DNA from: Chondrilla cf. caribensis
Taxonomy: Eukaryota; Porifera; Demospongiae; Chondrillida; Chondrillidae
Direction of reading: 5' to 3'
Length of the DNA: 64,000 nt
Assembly (NCBI GenBank): GCA_964020155.1
Contig: OZ026548.1
Location: 2,871,397 to 2,935,396 of the forward strand
Below are positions 1 to 11,044 of this stretch, in pieces (within the stretch, counting starts at the first letter, position 1; every line of letters starts with the position of its first letter). The translations under genes and the position numbers were made by a program. Below the pieces are notes generated by a model. The model made no database searches, was not told the origin of the DNA, and saw only the letters and a list, made by a program, of their open reading frames with translations.

Positions 1-1212
1 TTGAGTGTGCACTATATTATGCTCTGCAATCCTGGTGTGTTATAAGATTAATCCAATAGTGGTCCGGACCATGCATTTTGTTATATTCAAATTAACAAAC
101 TGGAGAATTTCGATTTCAATCCATTCCAATTGCAATCAATGTAAAATAAATATATACCTGTGATTTCAAATATTATGGAAATACAATATCTGAATAAATT
201 CTTAATCTAACTTCAAAGCTATTGTATTAACTGATTTGTACCTATGTAATATCAAATAATAAATATATAATAGATAGGTTTGCTCATAATTTTGACTTTG
301 GAATAGAATTAATAACGGGATCAGTAAAGATAATCAGCAAAGTTATTCACATCCGAGAGGTCCAGTAGTACTTGTGAACCACCAGTCATGACCACCAGGT
401 CCTTCTCCAATGAGTCTTTTAATGCTGTTAGCAACATACTGGGCCTCGCACTTGAAATCATGTAATTGCTTTCGAAGGTCAGAGTTTACAGGACCGGTGT
501 ATTCAGTCTGTCTACCATTGCACACAAATCCAGGAATGCTAGGCCTTGTCCTGCACCCAGCAACCACCTATGTATACAGAGTCACAATGCAACCAATGAA
601 CATAAGCACTAATGGATGGCCTAAGTACTCACAAGAGGAGAATACCAGTTCATCGAGTACCCCAGTGAAACGTATTTGAAAATCCCTCCATAAACATTGG
701 AACAGGGATGAATGTGAGAAACTATGTTGGTCTCTTGAGTATGCACATGATCAATTATATGAAACGTGATTGTAATTGTGTGAATGAAATTGAGTGTAGA
801 GTGACATAGTGTCATTATGGCAGAGTAAGTTGTAGTGATGCTGAATCCCTAAAATGCTGTCCATTTCTTGGAATAAGTAATGATTTGAATTTGATTCAAA
901 CTTCCATGCAGGATTAAAAGTATCAAGTGAAAGACATTCATTTAAGTTAAAATCTATGTTAAATATATTCAATCTTGCCAATTTACATTCAAACCTGTTC
1001 GCTTATGTATTTTGTGCATAGATTCATACTTAAGATAAACAAGTAATTAATTAGATCAAGATGAAATACATAGATAGATAGATGCGATAAAGGCTCATGT
1101 GTACCCATTAATGTTAGAATCTATACATGTAATACTCTAATCACAGCAAAGTCACTTTGATGTCCTCAACCAACATAACCAAACCATATAATAGAAAGTT
1201 GAGTAACTTGGA
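1..1212. repeat. Left arm of a large imperfect palindrome
   Basis: This arm reads as the reverse complement of about 2551-3767. For example, the first 40 bases (ttgagtgtgcac...) return inverted at 3728-3767, and the stretch holding agtgactttgctg near 2610 is inverted near 1150. Differences are scattered substitutions and small indels. Because the arm begins at base 1 of the window, the repeat may extend further left. It carries an antisense copy of the last exon of the secreted-protein gene and about 800 bp of its intron-like upstream DNA. Confidence 0.9.
343..560 (-). pseudogene. Antisense copy of the last exon of the secreted-protein gene
   Basis: The frame ends in the same residues as the central gene (CEAQ, ANSIK, LIGEGPGG, DWWFTSTTGPLGCE, stop). 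It keeps a 21-codon stretch, including one cysteine, that the central gene lacks. No signal peptide or upstream coding part is found beside it in this arm, so within the window it is an orphan exon. It could be the real last exon of a paralogue whose earlier exons lie left of the window. Confidence 0.6.
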
Positions 1213-1700
1213 CCATCAATTTATACTAAGTCTTACATTCATTTGCATGTATATCACCTGTCAATGTGATGAAGTGATGAGCAAATTCTCATAGGAGAAG
1301 GAAGGGATCATGACAGGTATTTTTATCAGTTTGGTGCCGTTCATTGGATCAAAGGACTCTATATCTCCACAGTTGATGCATAAAAATAATAACACAGTTG
1401 ATCATTGAAGGGAGGTAAGTCTACTACAGCAGCTGTCGTTGGGAATACATGAAGTCATTGTGAATCACAGTACTACATGTGACCAAGCAACTTTCCAGGT
1501 CTTTGATGGCAATTGTGTACTTTGCTGCCAGTCATCAAGTCTCGATGACATCAAGTAGAGGGTGTTCCCGTTGAGGCTACCTTATGTAATGATGAATACA
1601 TACGAACAGTGATATCAGTTTTTCTCCTGAACTTCAGAGAATATATTCATCTCATATATCATCATGTATGATCTATTTGTACAACTCGAGGTCCTCACAC

Positions 1701-1710
1701 TATAAAAAGG
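1701..1710 (+). promoter_or_regulatory. TATA box of the secreted-protein gene
   Basis: The sequence tataaaaagg stands about 100 bp before the ATG that opens a signal peptide. This places transcription start near 1730 and makes the upstream in-frame ATG at 1668 unlikely to be used. Confidence 0.6.
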
Positions 1711-1808
1711 CACGGTCAGCAGCAAAAGCAACGAGAGCAGCAGTGAATTCAAATACAGTGAAGATTGTCAAGAAAATACAAACAGAGGTTCAACCCAATT
1801 CCAAGAGA

Positions 1809-2384
1809 ATGATATTTGCCTCTATTGCAGTACTCCTTGCCTGTGTCATAGGAGCATCACTTGGAGGGCCCATAGAGAAGAGAGAGGCCACAGCTACCCC
1901 TTGTGTGAACCATACTCTGGGCTATACCCATATTAACAGCACTTTGTTGGAAAGTATCAGACGAATTTGCAGAACAGCCAAGGACCTGGACAAACACATC
2001 AGCATCACTGCAAAGTGTCCAAATAATACCCTTCCTGACCCGTATGTGAATTTCGATGAAGTACTGGAGGAAGTACAAACACATTTCCCAACTAGGATAT
2101 CTACTGTCATCCGACATGGACAGAACATTGATCCCAGTACATGCATTACTTTAGAGGATGAAAGGTTGAGGCTGAACATCACCTCCAAACTTGCTGTTCT
2201 TGGAAATACAGTGCAGGAAATGGTGAATGCTCGGTACAGGACAAGGCCTAGCATTCCTGATTTCCATGATTTCAAGTGCGAGGCCCAGTATGTTGCTAAC
2301 AGCATTAAAAGACTCATTGGAGTAGGACCTGGTGGTAATGACTGGTGGTTCACAAGTACTACTGGACCTCTCGGATGTGAATAA
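1809..2384 (+). CDS. Small secreted, glycosylated, probably helical protein (unknown family)
   Basis: The product is 191 residues if translation starts at the ATG at 1809. I prefer this to the in-frame ATG at 1668 because a TATA box lies between them and because 1809 opens a clear signal peptide (hydrophobic residues 2-19, GASLGG). A dibasic-type site (EKREA) follows at 23-27. The mature part has six cysteines (32, 54, 70, 112, 157, 190), four N-glycosylation sequons (34, 43, 72, 123) and several amphipathic helix-like stretches. Size and layout recall secreted helical cytokines, but I recognise no family signature. It is encoded in one uninterrupted frame, while the related last exons in the palindrome arms sit behind splice-acceptor-like sequence. 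Relative to both arms it lacks 63 nt in frame around codon 151. Confidence 0.7.
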   Translation: MIFASIAVLLACVIGASLGGPIEKREATATPCVNHTLGYTHINSTLLESIRRICRTAKDLDKHISITAKCPNNTLPDPYVNFDEVLEEVQTHFPTRISTVIRHGQNIDPSTCITLEDERLRLNITSKLAVLGNTVQEMVNARYRTRPSIPDFHDFKCEAQYVANSIKRLIGVGPGGNDWWFTSTTGPLGCE

Positions 2385-2547
2385 CTTTGCTGATTATCTT
2401 TACTGATCCCGTTATTAATTCTATTCCAAAGTCAAAATTATGAGCAAACCTATCTATTATATATTAATTTTATTATTTGATATTACATAGGTACTAATCA
2501 GTTAAAACAATAGCTTTGAAGTTAGATTAAGAATTTATTCAGATATT
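2230..2547 (+). repeat. Direct-repeat copy of the 3' exon and 3' flank
   Basis: Coding end plus about 160 bp of 3' flank (taactttgctgattatc through cagatattg) recur almost exactly at 3226-3583. After 2547 the sequence switches abruptly to the start of the right palindrome arm. This marks a recombination or gene-conversion junction. Confidence 0.8.
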
Positions 2548-2550
2548 GAT

Positions 2551-3767
2551 CACCAAGTTACTTAACTTTCTATTATATGGTTTGGTTATGTTGGTTGAGG
2601 ACATCAAAGTGACTTTGCTGTGATTAGAGTATTACTGTATAGATTCTAACATTAATGGGTACACATGAGCCTTTATCGTATCTATCTATCTATGTATTTC
2701 ATCTTGATCTAATTAATTACTTGTTTATCTTAAGTATGAATCTATGCACAAAATACATAAGCGAACAGGTTTGAATGTAAATTGGCAAGATTGAATATAT
2801 TTAACATAGATTTCAACTTAAATGAATGTCTTTCACTTGACACTTTTAATCCTGCATGGAAGTTTGAATCAAATTCAAATCATTACTTATTCCAAGAAAT
2901 GGACAGCATTTTAGGGATTCAGCATCACTACAACTTACTCTGCCATAATGACACTATGTCACTCTACACTCAATTTCATTCACACAATTACAATCACGTT
3001 TCGTATAATTGATCATGTGTATACTCAAGAGACCAACATAGTTTCTCACATTCATCCCTGTTCCAATGTTTATGGAGGGATTTTCAAATACGTTTCACTG
3101 GGGTACTCGATGAACTGGTATTCTCCTCTTGTGAGTACTTAGGCCATCCATTAGTGCTTATGTTCATTGGTTGCATTGTGACTCTGTATACATAGGTGGT
3201 TGCTGGGTGCAGGACAAGGCCTGGCATTCCTGGATATGTGTGCAATGGTAGACAGACTGAATACACCGGTCCTGTAAACTCTGACCTTCGAAAGCAATTA
3301 CATGATTTCAAGTGCGAGGCCCAGGAGGTTGCTAACAGCATTAAAAGCCTCATTGGAGAAGGACCTGGTGGTAATGACTGGTGGTTCACAAGTACTACTG
3401 GACCTCTCGGATGTGAATAACTTTGCTGATTATCTTTACTGATCCCGTTATTAATTCTATTCCAAAGTCAAAATTATGAGCAAACCTATCTATTATATAT
3501 TAATTTTATTATTTGATATTACATAGGTACTAATCAGTTAAAACAATAGCTTTGAAGTTAGATTAAGAATTTATTCAGATATTGTATTTCCATAATATTT
3601 GAAATCACAGGTATATATTTATTTCACATTGATTGCAATTGGAATGGATTGAAATCGAAACTCTCCAGTTTGTTAATTTGAATATAACAAAATGCATGGT
3701 CCGGACCACTATTGGATTAATCTTATAACACACCAGGATTGCAGAGCACAATATAGTGCACACTCAA
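2551..3767. repeat. Right arm of the large palindrome
   Basis: Inverted counterpart of 1-1212. The inner boundary is near ccaagttactta at 2551 and the outer boundary visible here is gtgcacactcaa at 3767. The two arms enclose about 1.3 kb containing the intact gene. Confidence 0.9.
3213..3420 (+). pseudogene. Sense copy of the last exon of the secreted-protein gene
   Basis: It begins after an acceptor-like gggtgcag and ends at the same stop context as the central gene. The frame is open and contains the extra 21 codons (with a cysteine) also present in the left arm. No signal peptide or start is found upstream. It could serve as an alternative last exon of the central gene, since that gene lies 0.8 kb upstream on the same strand, but no donor has been shown. 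Confidence 0.55.
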
Positions 3768-4257
3768 TGCAAAGGCATATTACCAATTACGGTATCTTTC
3801 TCCCAGCAGTCTCTTGTTTAGAATACTGACTCTAATTACGTAGTACAACGGTTAACAAATATTTTGAACATTAGAGGGTCTACAGAGAGATTAGACATTT
3901 TGAGGCTCCACTGTACTATAAATAGTGAATTAAAAATTGTGCAATCTTTGAAGACGTAATGATATGGACTCATTCAACTGATGTTGATTTTCTTGTACAT
4001 GTTCATTGACAATGAATAGGCGTAGGTGCGAAAATGTTTAGGTGCATGATACAAGATGTCAGACACCAGAATAGTACTCACACGTTTCGATCCGTAGATC
4101 TTCTTCACATCCTTTCCCGCCTCACACCTGTCACCCTCTTAGTATTTAATGCGTTCGCATGCTAAGTTTTGTATACAGCTGAAGAAGATCTACAGATTGA
4201 AACGTCCTGTGTTTTATTTATTGAATTATTGGCTGTGATTACGCTCAACAACTCTCG
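3768..4257. other. Intergenic, with a paired inverted repeat
   Basis: No gene seen. A 25-bp imperfect inverted repeat (4083-4106 against about 4181-4205) flanks 70 bp. Each copy contains gaagaagatctac followed by gaaacg. The right-hand copy, read on the plus strand from 4179, has the order CTGAAGA, short self-complementary segment, GAAAC that is seen in hammerhead ribozyme cores. Confidence 0.4.
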
Positions 4258-5462
4258 TTACTCATGGATACTCGCACAGCAATGAATCCCTATCATATCA
4301 TGAATACAGATACACGGTATTTTCATATGATAACGGGAAATTACGGTGGAGCTTGAGCCTGGAATATCTATTGAAAGTAGTTTTCTTTGCTTTTGCGAGT
4401 TTTCGATGATTAGGCGGATCTTTGGATTTTCACTGGTATATCCTTTGGAGCTCCACTCAATGGAAAACTTTGCGATGTCATGTCCTGTGTAAACCGTGCA
4501 AACTCCCAATTCATCCGCAGCATTCCCTCTTGTTTCCCAAGTCTTATTCTTGTGGCTATAGAATAAAAGCAGAGGTTTCTGTCCTTTCCGATGGCAAAAT
4601 TGTTGTATGTCAGACCAGATGTCCCCTTGATAAGATATCATTGCTCCAAACTTTTCACAATTGTGAGTTGACCTGGAAACTTCATTTATTAGCTGTGAAT
4701 GTGGGAATGTACCATATCGAATGCACCCAAATAGATCTTCTATTCTACTGTATGGCAATTCATGCTTTTTGGTAGTGGTCCACTTGCAGAGAAAGTTGAG
4801 TAGGCATATTTCAGGAACTGGCACATTTTCAGCATTTACAATGTCCTTAACAGCATCAAACGGGAGTGAGGACAAATCAGTATTTTTCTCAAGTATGACG
4901 TCAATGTGTTTCTCAATGTACGCTATTGCTGTTTGATACACGTCATTGGACAGAAGAGAGTTGCTGTCTGAATCTGTAGCCGCAGCACACAATTTTAATA
5001 TAATCATCGGATCGTTGATGTTGAATTTCTCCTGGCTCAATTCCTCAGCAATGGTACTCTTGAGGTTAGACAGGTTGAGATAATCCGCAGCTTGAAATAC
5101 TTCTAGCAGCATGTTTTCATCTATTTCCATCGTTTTCCCATAACAAAAAGATATGACGGCATAAAACACCTCCCATGACATGCCCCCTGGTACTGGAATC
5201 TCCTCTTGTTTCTTGTCCTTCCAGTTTCCTTGGAACATCTTGAAGAAGACACTTGAACTACTTGAGAGAAACATCTTGTGAGCTCTTATTTATGGGCTGG
5301 TGCTGTCTCATCCACAAAGGTAACATCAGAGTTTTCATCAGTGAAACTGCTCAAACCTGAGATAGGTGTTTTCCATTTTAGAGACACAAGTGGGTCTCTT
5401 CTTGGTCTCTTGGGGGCAGATTCTTCATCAGTTGGTTCACCATGATCTCTCTGATCAGCCAT
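4258..5462 (-). pseudogene. BTB-BACK domain gene with a disrupted 5' part
   Basis: An ATG at 5462 opens a 58-residue frame with a charged N-terminus and the start of a BTB fold (SDVTFVDE), ending at a TAA at 5286-5288. The rest (AHKMFLSSSSSVFFKMFQGNW onward) continues in another frame down to 4258. That part holds BTB residues, then a BACK-like helical region (NINDPMIILKLCAAA... LNFLCKW) and a C-terminal beta-rich region, 338 residues in all. Joining them needs a one-base frame change and also bypassing a TAA in the second frame at 5290-5292, and no credible intron fits. BTB-BACK proteins commonly act as Cullin-3 substrate adaptors. I read this as a recent pseudogene, though an assembly error in the short gap or use of the internal ATG at 5274 is possible. 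Confidence 0.7.
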
Positions 5463-6861
5463 TTTGCAGATGTCATATGACTACAATTTATTTACTTAGC
5501 TATATAAATATATCCGAATACGGCCATACACAACCATGCATGCATGTATAGAGAGTTACACAATAGAATACAGCTGCAAATTACTGCTACAGTACTGTGT
5601 TCTATTGCAACATGTACTTCCTCAGGTTTAATACAATTTAGTAAGCACTTGTACAGTATATAATGGGACCATTTGTTGTTGAATCAAAATTCAAGCCGAG
5701 ACCTGTGAAACAATCAAAACACCTGCATTTTCCTCACATTACCACAATATGACCTCAGTTAAACCTCATTAAGACAAACTTCAAGGGACCACAAATAAGT
5801 TCCTATTATAATATTCTTACATATTTCCATTGTATATACTGTATAACAGTACATACGTATGTACGTCGCATTGTGAATATAATTATGCACATTAAGATGT
5901 ATACATTATTGTGTAGTAGTACATACATGCATGTAGTAACAAGCCTTTTGATGTCAAATGACTTATTGGACCAAGTACTGTACATTGAATGTGTATATAT
6001 ATAATTATACATAACTATGCTATCGAAGCCAGCTGCCAAATTGAATATTTTTTATTGTGTACTAGAGAGATGGCACCTACGTATGTACGTATACACCTCG
6101 TGATCAGTGAAACACTTATGAAATTTGACTGATCATATATTTTCCTCCATAATAGTTTTGGAGTAGGCAATATAACGTACAGATGCCGACCACCAAATAT
6201 GGTGAATACGTATAATCTTATGTTAATAAGAGCAAATCCTATTCATCAAGGGTCATGTGATTTGAAAGAATGCTATTAGTGATTCCACTGTGATAGCTGA
6301 TCATGAATCCTACACTGTAGAGAACTACCACATTGATATAATATCAAATGTTTATCAATTATTTTGAAACAACATTATGGGTGAATCTTAATGTCCAAGA
6401 ATCCTTCAAACGATTATCCTTAATATAACTATTTTTCTACACATCAATGATTTAGTTGTTCTAAGTACTCTTTAGTATCTTAATGATGAATATGCAAGGC
6501 ATGCATGTACAGTGTGGTGCATATACTGTTATAACAAGAATGGAACTTATTATACACATATGTTCACCACGCAGCTGCAGAGCACACCATTATAATTAAT
6601 ACTCAAGAATCCAATTGAGTGCCAAATACATTATACCTGTCAAAACATTTAATCTTTGATGAAAACAATGTGACAAGTAATAGTATAGTGCGTTTGGACT
6701 TGTCAAGAAGTGTCAAAATTGGGCCAGTGCAGTTGATGATGGTTGATGTGTAGTGTAATCTTACGTACATGCATTACATACAAGATGTATATATTACAGG
6801 TATAGGGGGTACCCATCACCATGGTACCATAATATAGTTTAAAATCTATGGCATATTATAC
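5463..6861. other. AT-rich intergenic region
   Basis: Only short chance frames. It is rich in tacgta and acatac words. The stretch from about 6610 resembles weakly the stretch from about 13865 (see findings). Confidence 0.5.
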
Positions 6862-6975
6862 TAGAGACTGGAGAGGATGGATGATAACAGATGTACAAAG
6901 ATTTACATCAGCACAATTGAAGGCAAGATACTGAGAGGAAGACCAAGGCTTAGATGGAGAGACAATTTTAAATAG
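6862..6975 (+). mobile_element. Relic of a LINE reverse-transcriptase C-terminus
   Basis: One frame reads RLERMDD..., then GKILRGRPRLRWRDNF and a stop. This GRPR-x-RW-x-DN ending is typical of the C-terminal end of many non-LTR retrotransposon polyproteins. About 80 bp downstream (7050-7100) the sequence ctatagggagatacaag and short ttgattgact-like repeats look like a LINE 3' tail. Nothing upstream of 6860 retains coding capacity, so this is a 5'-truncated dead copy. Confidence 0.6.
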
Positions 6976-7506
6976 TACAGTGTCATGTTAGTATTTTGCA
7001 TGCTCTAGTGCTTGATTTGAACCCTGTTTGTATGTGACCACTAGGCCTCCCACTATAGGGAGATACAAGTCTATGCTTGATTGACTGATTGATAGCACAC
7101 TGCAGATCAAGGAATAATGTACCTGGTATGTATAATATGTACACATACATATGGGTATATATATAGCTATCAATATCTTATATATCCACCAGCCAGCTGC
7201 AGATCATATTATATATTTAATAATATTCAATAAGTAGTAACAGTTATATAGGGAATGCTGCATGGTTTCGAGCTTGCAAAGCCAGACAGACATTATAATA
7301 ATTATTGTTATAATATTATATAATAATAATATTATACAATATTTGGGGGCTTAATATTACATTATACACACATATATTTAATATTATACTGTTACAGTAT
7401 TACGTATATGCACTACATCAATGTAAAATAATTAATGTAATTAATGGTATAATTCCTGTAATGAATACGCATAGGTACCTCTGATTTTATAGATGACTGA
7501 GTACTG

Positions 7507-7655
7507 TAGTAATGATTTTCTTCTATAATATCTGGAGATGCTGTGACTGCTTGACATAGCGCAAGAGCAGAATGAGAGCAGCAGGAGTGACTCCACTGAT
7601 CCTACCAGCAGCACCAAGCTGTACAGGCAACTAGAGTTACAACATGTGGAGGCGA
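7507..7655 (-). pseudogene. Orphan copy of the last exon of MTO1
   Basis: The 96-nt exon (7523-7618) is intact: an acceptor (ctgtacag), an [20 protein letters not shown] frame, [11 protein letters not shown] and a stop. It matches the true last exon at 23489-23584 at all but a few bases, and the match extends about 35 bp into the intron and 15 bp past the stop. No other MTO1 exon is nearby. It lies 16 kb from the real gene on the same strand, that is, downstream of it. Confidence 0.8.
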
Positions 7656-7837
7656 TCGAGTTTTCACACTATTCACTATTTACTAGTCTATTTAATTATC
7701 ATATATATGTAAATTTAATTTTCTTTGCTCATCATGCAGCTCAAATTATATTCGATTTGTATATTTGTGTTTTGCAATGTACAATATAATAATATATAAT
7801 ACTTATCCAGCAAAATATGTTACCTCAATTGCAATCA

Positions 7838-8185
7838 ATGGCAATTCATGCTGTTCGGTAGTGGTCTACTTGCAGAAAAAGTTGAGTAGAAATTATTCAG
7901 GAACTGACACATTTTCCACATTTACAATATCCTTAACAGCAACAAATGGGAGTGGAGGCAAATCAGTATTAAATTTTACTCAAGTATGACGTCAATGTAC
8001 ATGTGTTTCTCAATGTACGCTTTTGCTGTTTTATACACATCATTGGAAGGAAGGGATGCCATAGATGATTGAGATAATCTGCAGCTTGAAATACCTCTGG
8101 CAGCATGTCTATTTCCATTAGTATTTATTTAATATTATACAGTTTCTTAAATCGAGCTGTCTCCAAAGGTCTAACTTGTCCAGGT
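7838..8185 (-). pseudogene. Decayed fragment of the BTB-BACK gene
   Basis: The sequence ggcaattcatgct through gcagcttgaaatac parallels 4755-5105 of the gene above, with substitutions, several indels and a deletion that breaks the frame. A trace of the 5' segment (gctgtctccaaaggtctaac) follows near 8155. It is not translatable as one frame. Confidence 0.75.
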
Positions 8186-8675
8186 GAAGATTCTACTATA
8201 TAAAACATATACGTAATATGATCTTGAAATACAGAATGAGTACAGCCATAGCTATATATATATATATGTATGTAGGACATGCAGACTTCTTCCAATTAAA
8301 ATATTATATAATATGTTGTAACTACCAAGTTATACTGTATAATATTATAGGAATCGAAGTTGATGAATACAAAATTTTATCTATAATACATGTATTTTAA
8401 TCTATAATTAACAATAATAATAATTAATATAATGGTAATATAATGTAGCAGAGTCGTATTATATTATTATATTACATCATTGTTGCACTAGCTATATTCC
8501 AATATTCTCAATAAATATAATATTATTATAATTATAATCAATGATGTAATTTTACTACACAAAAATAATTATACAACCATGTATTTTTTGTGGTATCAGG
8601 ACTTAGTTTACAATACCTACTAGTTTGAAGAAGTCACTAAATACATAGCTAGATACGACATGGTAAAAATAAGTT
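8186..8675. other. Very AT-rich intergenic region
   Basis: Long runs of ata/tta repeats (for example 8400-8560). No gene, no clear repeat boundary. Confidence 0.5.
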
Positions 8676-10483
8676 TCACCAATCACTTGAAGGAGTTCTG
8701 TTAAGTAAACGATTGAGAATTCCCCTATTCCTCCACGCTTCCGAATTTTGACGAACTTTTTCATGTACTGTTTCTTCTATTTGTTTTCGGCGATCCTTTT
8801 CTTCTTCCCAACATTTTTCGGCATCCCTCTTTTTCATTTCCATTTGTTCTCTTCTGTCCCTTTCCTTAATTACTTCCTCTTCTGCTCTTTGTCTTTTAAT
8901 TGTTTCCTTTTCCTTTTCTTGTTCAAGTGCACTTTTATCATTTTCTGTTTGTTGCCTTCTTTCCCTTTCTATATTTTTTTGCTGTTCAGCTATTTGTTTT
9001 TCATAAAGTGCTTGTTCTCTTATGTCCCTCTCTTGTTTTGTCTCCAATTCTGCTCTTTTTCTTTGATTCCTTTCCTCATCTCTTTCATGTTCAGCTAAAG
9101 TTCTACTTTCCTCCGCTTGCTGCCTTTTGTACATTTCATCTCTCCTTTGTTGTTCAATATGTTTCTTCTCTTTTTCTATGTTTTCCCTTTTGTTCTTCTC
9201 GACATTCATCTGTATTTCTGCTTCCAATTTCTCACGTACTGCTTGCTCCCTCTTCTGCATTTCCACAATTTTCTGCCTTTCTGCTTCTTGTCTCTCTCGC
9301 TGTGCTATGTCCAGTTGTTTCCCCAGCAGCTTTATGGACTCTGGATCTTCAGCTTTAATATTCCTCGACTCAGCCTGTTTTCTTTTTTTTTCTTCCATAC
9401 GTTGTGCTTGCTCTGCCTGTTTTCTTTTCTTTTCTTCTATATGTTGTGCTCGCTCTGCTTGAATTCTCTTCTTTTCTTCCTTCCTCCGCTGCTCCTTCTC
9501 CTTTTCATACTTTTGAATGAGATTATCTGTTTGCTTATGCAGCTTCTCCAATTCGCTTGCTTTGAGAGCATTCATCTTCTTCAGTTTATCAACATCTTCA
9601 CCATCAGCTAATTTGATACGGACAAGTTTCAAAATGACCTCATTCACATCCTCACAAGCACTTTTAAAAATGGCCTCTCTTGCTTCAGGACTCTCAAGAT
9701 CTTCAAAACTATCGCAGAGTTCTAGCTTAGCCTTTTCAAATGCCTTGTTTCCAATAGAGTTTAAATCATCGCGATAAGGTCCATGTTGATTGGTGATGTC
9801 TTCAGAGAATGACAGAAGCTTCTTAAGGACTCGATGTCTGTAATTTGCATCATTCCTCCAATCCTTTCCTTCAATAATGACGTAGCGGTTGTTCACTTTA
9901 CTCAGGAATTTTCCCCATATGGGAGGGCAGTTGTATTCATAGAGCACACTTTGGAAAGCATGGTACTGCTGAGGTTCAGTTTCACCAAGTGTTCTTCCAT
10001 GCATCAAAACCAGAATGGAATGTCCCCAGTAGTTGCCTAGAATCTCCAGAAGATCGAGCAAATTGAGTGTACCTGAATGCTCACGCACGTTGGCTGGAAT
10101 GACAACAAGGAAAGCACTGATTCCCTCACATGTTGACAACATCATCTTTGTTAACTCTGTGATGAGGTAGGATGCATCCTCAGCAATATCCATTGCCTTT
10201 GATTCATGTTTTCCAAGACGCTGTGTATCCCCAAGGCCAGGAGTGTCAATCAGACAGATTCGCTTTTCCCAGCCCTCACCACATGATGCTGTCTTGGTTT
10301 CAGACTTCAAAATGTTCTTTGACTCCGGAAACTGTCCCTCTTTCCCCAGTAGAAAATTTCCCAAGCAGCTCTTGCCTGCTCCAGTAACACCTAGTAACAT
10401 CCAGGTAGACTTTTTGAAAGTCACGGTGAGACAATGGGGTGTTCTAGTACGACCTTCATGCTTGGGAGGATGTTCATGGGATT
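8676..10483 (-). CDS. AIG1/GIMAP-like GTPase with a long coiled-coil tail
   Basis: The exon begins at a splice acceptor (tttaatacag, exon base 10483), so the frame continues upstream of the GTG at 10424. Counting from that GTG: P-loop GVTGAGKS at 12-19, DTPGLGD at 60-66, a hydrophobic G-domain core (AFLVVIP, ILVLMHGR) and an alpha-helical region to about 300. From about 300 to 560 it is an almost unbroken charged coiled coil (EEKKRKQAEQAQ, repeated ERDRRE-type heptads). AIG1/GIMAP proteins are membrane-associated GTPases tied to immune defence in animals and plants. The usual G4 specificity motif with an aspartate is not evident where expected (LMHGRTLGE). A likely upstream exon is listed separately. 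Confidence 0.8.
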
Positions 10484-10834
10484 CTGTATTAAAATATTAA
10501 ACAAATCTCATGACAGAATATACCAGAAAATTTATAAATCCCACAGAACCATGTCACACATAGAAATCACATGTGATATGATAATTTTTATGAGAACTGG
10601 ATAGGTTTTTATCATTAATTTTGTAGCGGAATGTTGGGGGATAAAGGATCTTACCAAGTGGGGAGTGATTACATGGATAAAGATACAGGAAATAGAATGG
10701 TTCGTTTGAAATCAACAGGTTCTGAGTCCATAGTTTTCAAGGAATAGCTACCTTTAAGGGTCTGAAAATAGATGGTGGGCAATAATCAATGTTTTATTCC
10801 ATAATCACAATAATTATTATTATGCATTCTATCC

Positions 10835-10905
<71 letters not shown>

Positions 10906-11006
10906 CGTGCATGCGCACACACACACACGTGCGCACATGCACATGCACACACGCACACACACACACGTGCACACATGCACACACACACACGCGTGCACGC
11001 ACGCAC

Positions 11007-11042
<36 letters not shown>

Positions 11043-11044
11043 AC
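10484..11044. repeat. (CA)n microsatellite cluster inside an intron of the GTPase gene
   Basis: Pure CA from about 10838 to 10903, then imperfect CA/CG-rich tracts to 11040. The last dinucleotides touch the putative splice donor at 11044 (minus strand GTCAGTGTGTG...). All frames through it are repeat artefacts. Confidence 0.85.

Noticed and set aside
1668..1808. N-terminal 47-codon extension of the secreted protein
   Set aside because: A TATA box at 1701 lies inside it and the basic extension would bury the signal peptide.
5286..5300. A short intron to rescue the BTB gene
   Set aside because: No GT...AG pair restores the frame while keeping the conserved VDE and RAHK residues.
8748..9777. 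Phe/Ser-rich plus-strand frames
   Set aside because: Antisense shadows of the lysine/glutamate-rich coiled coil of the GTPase.
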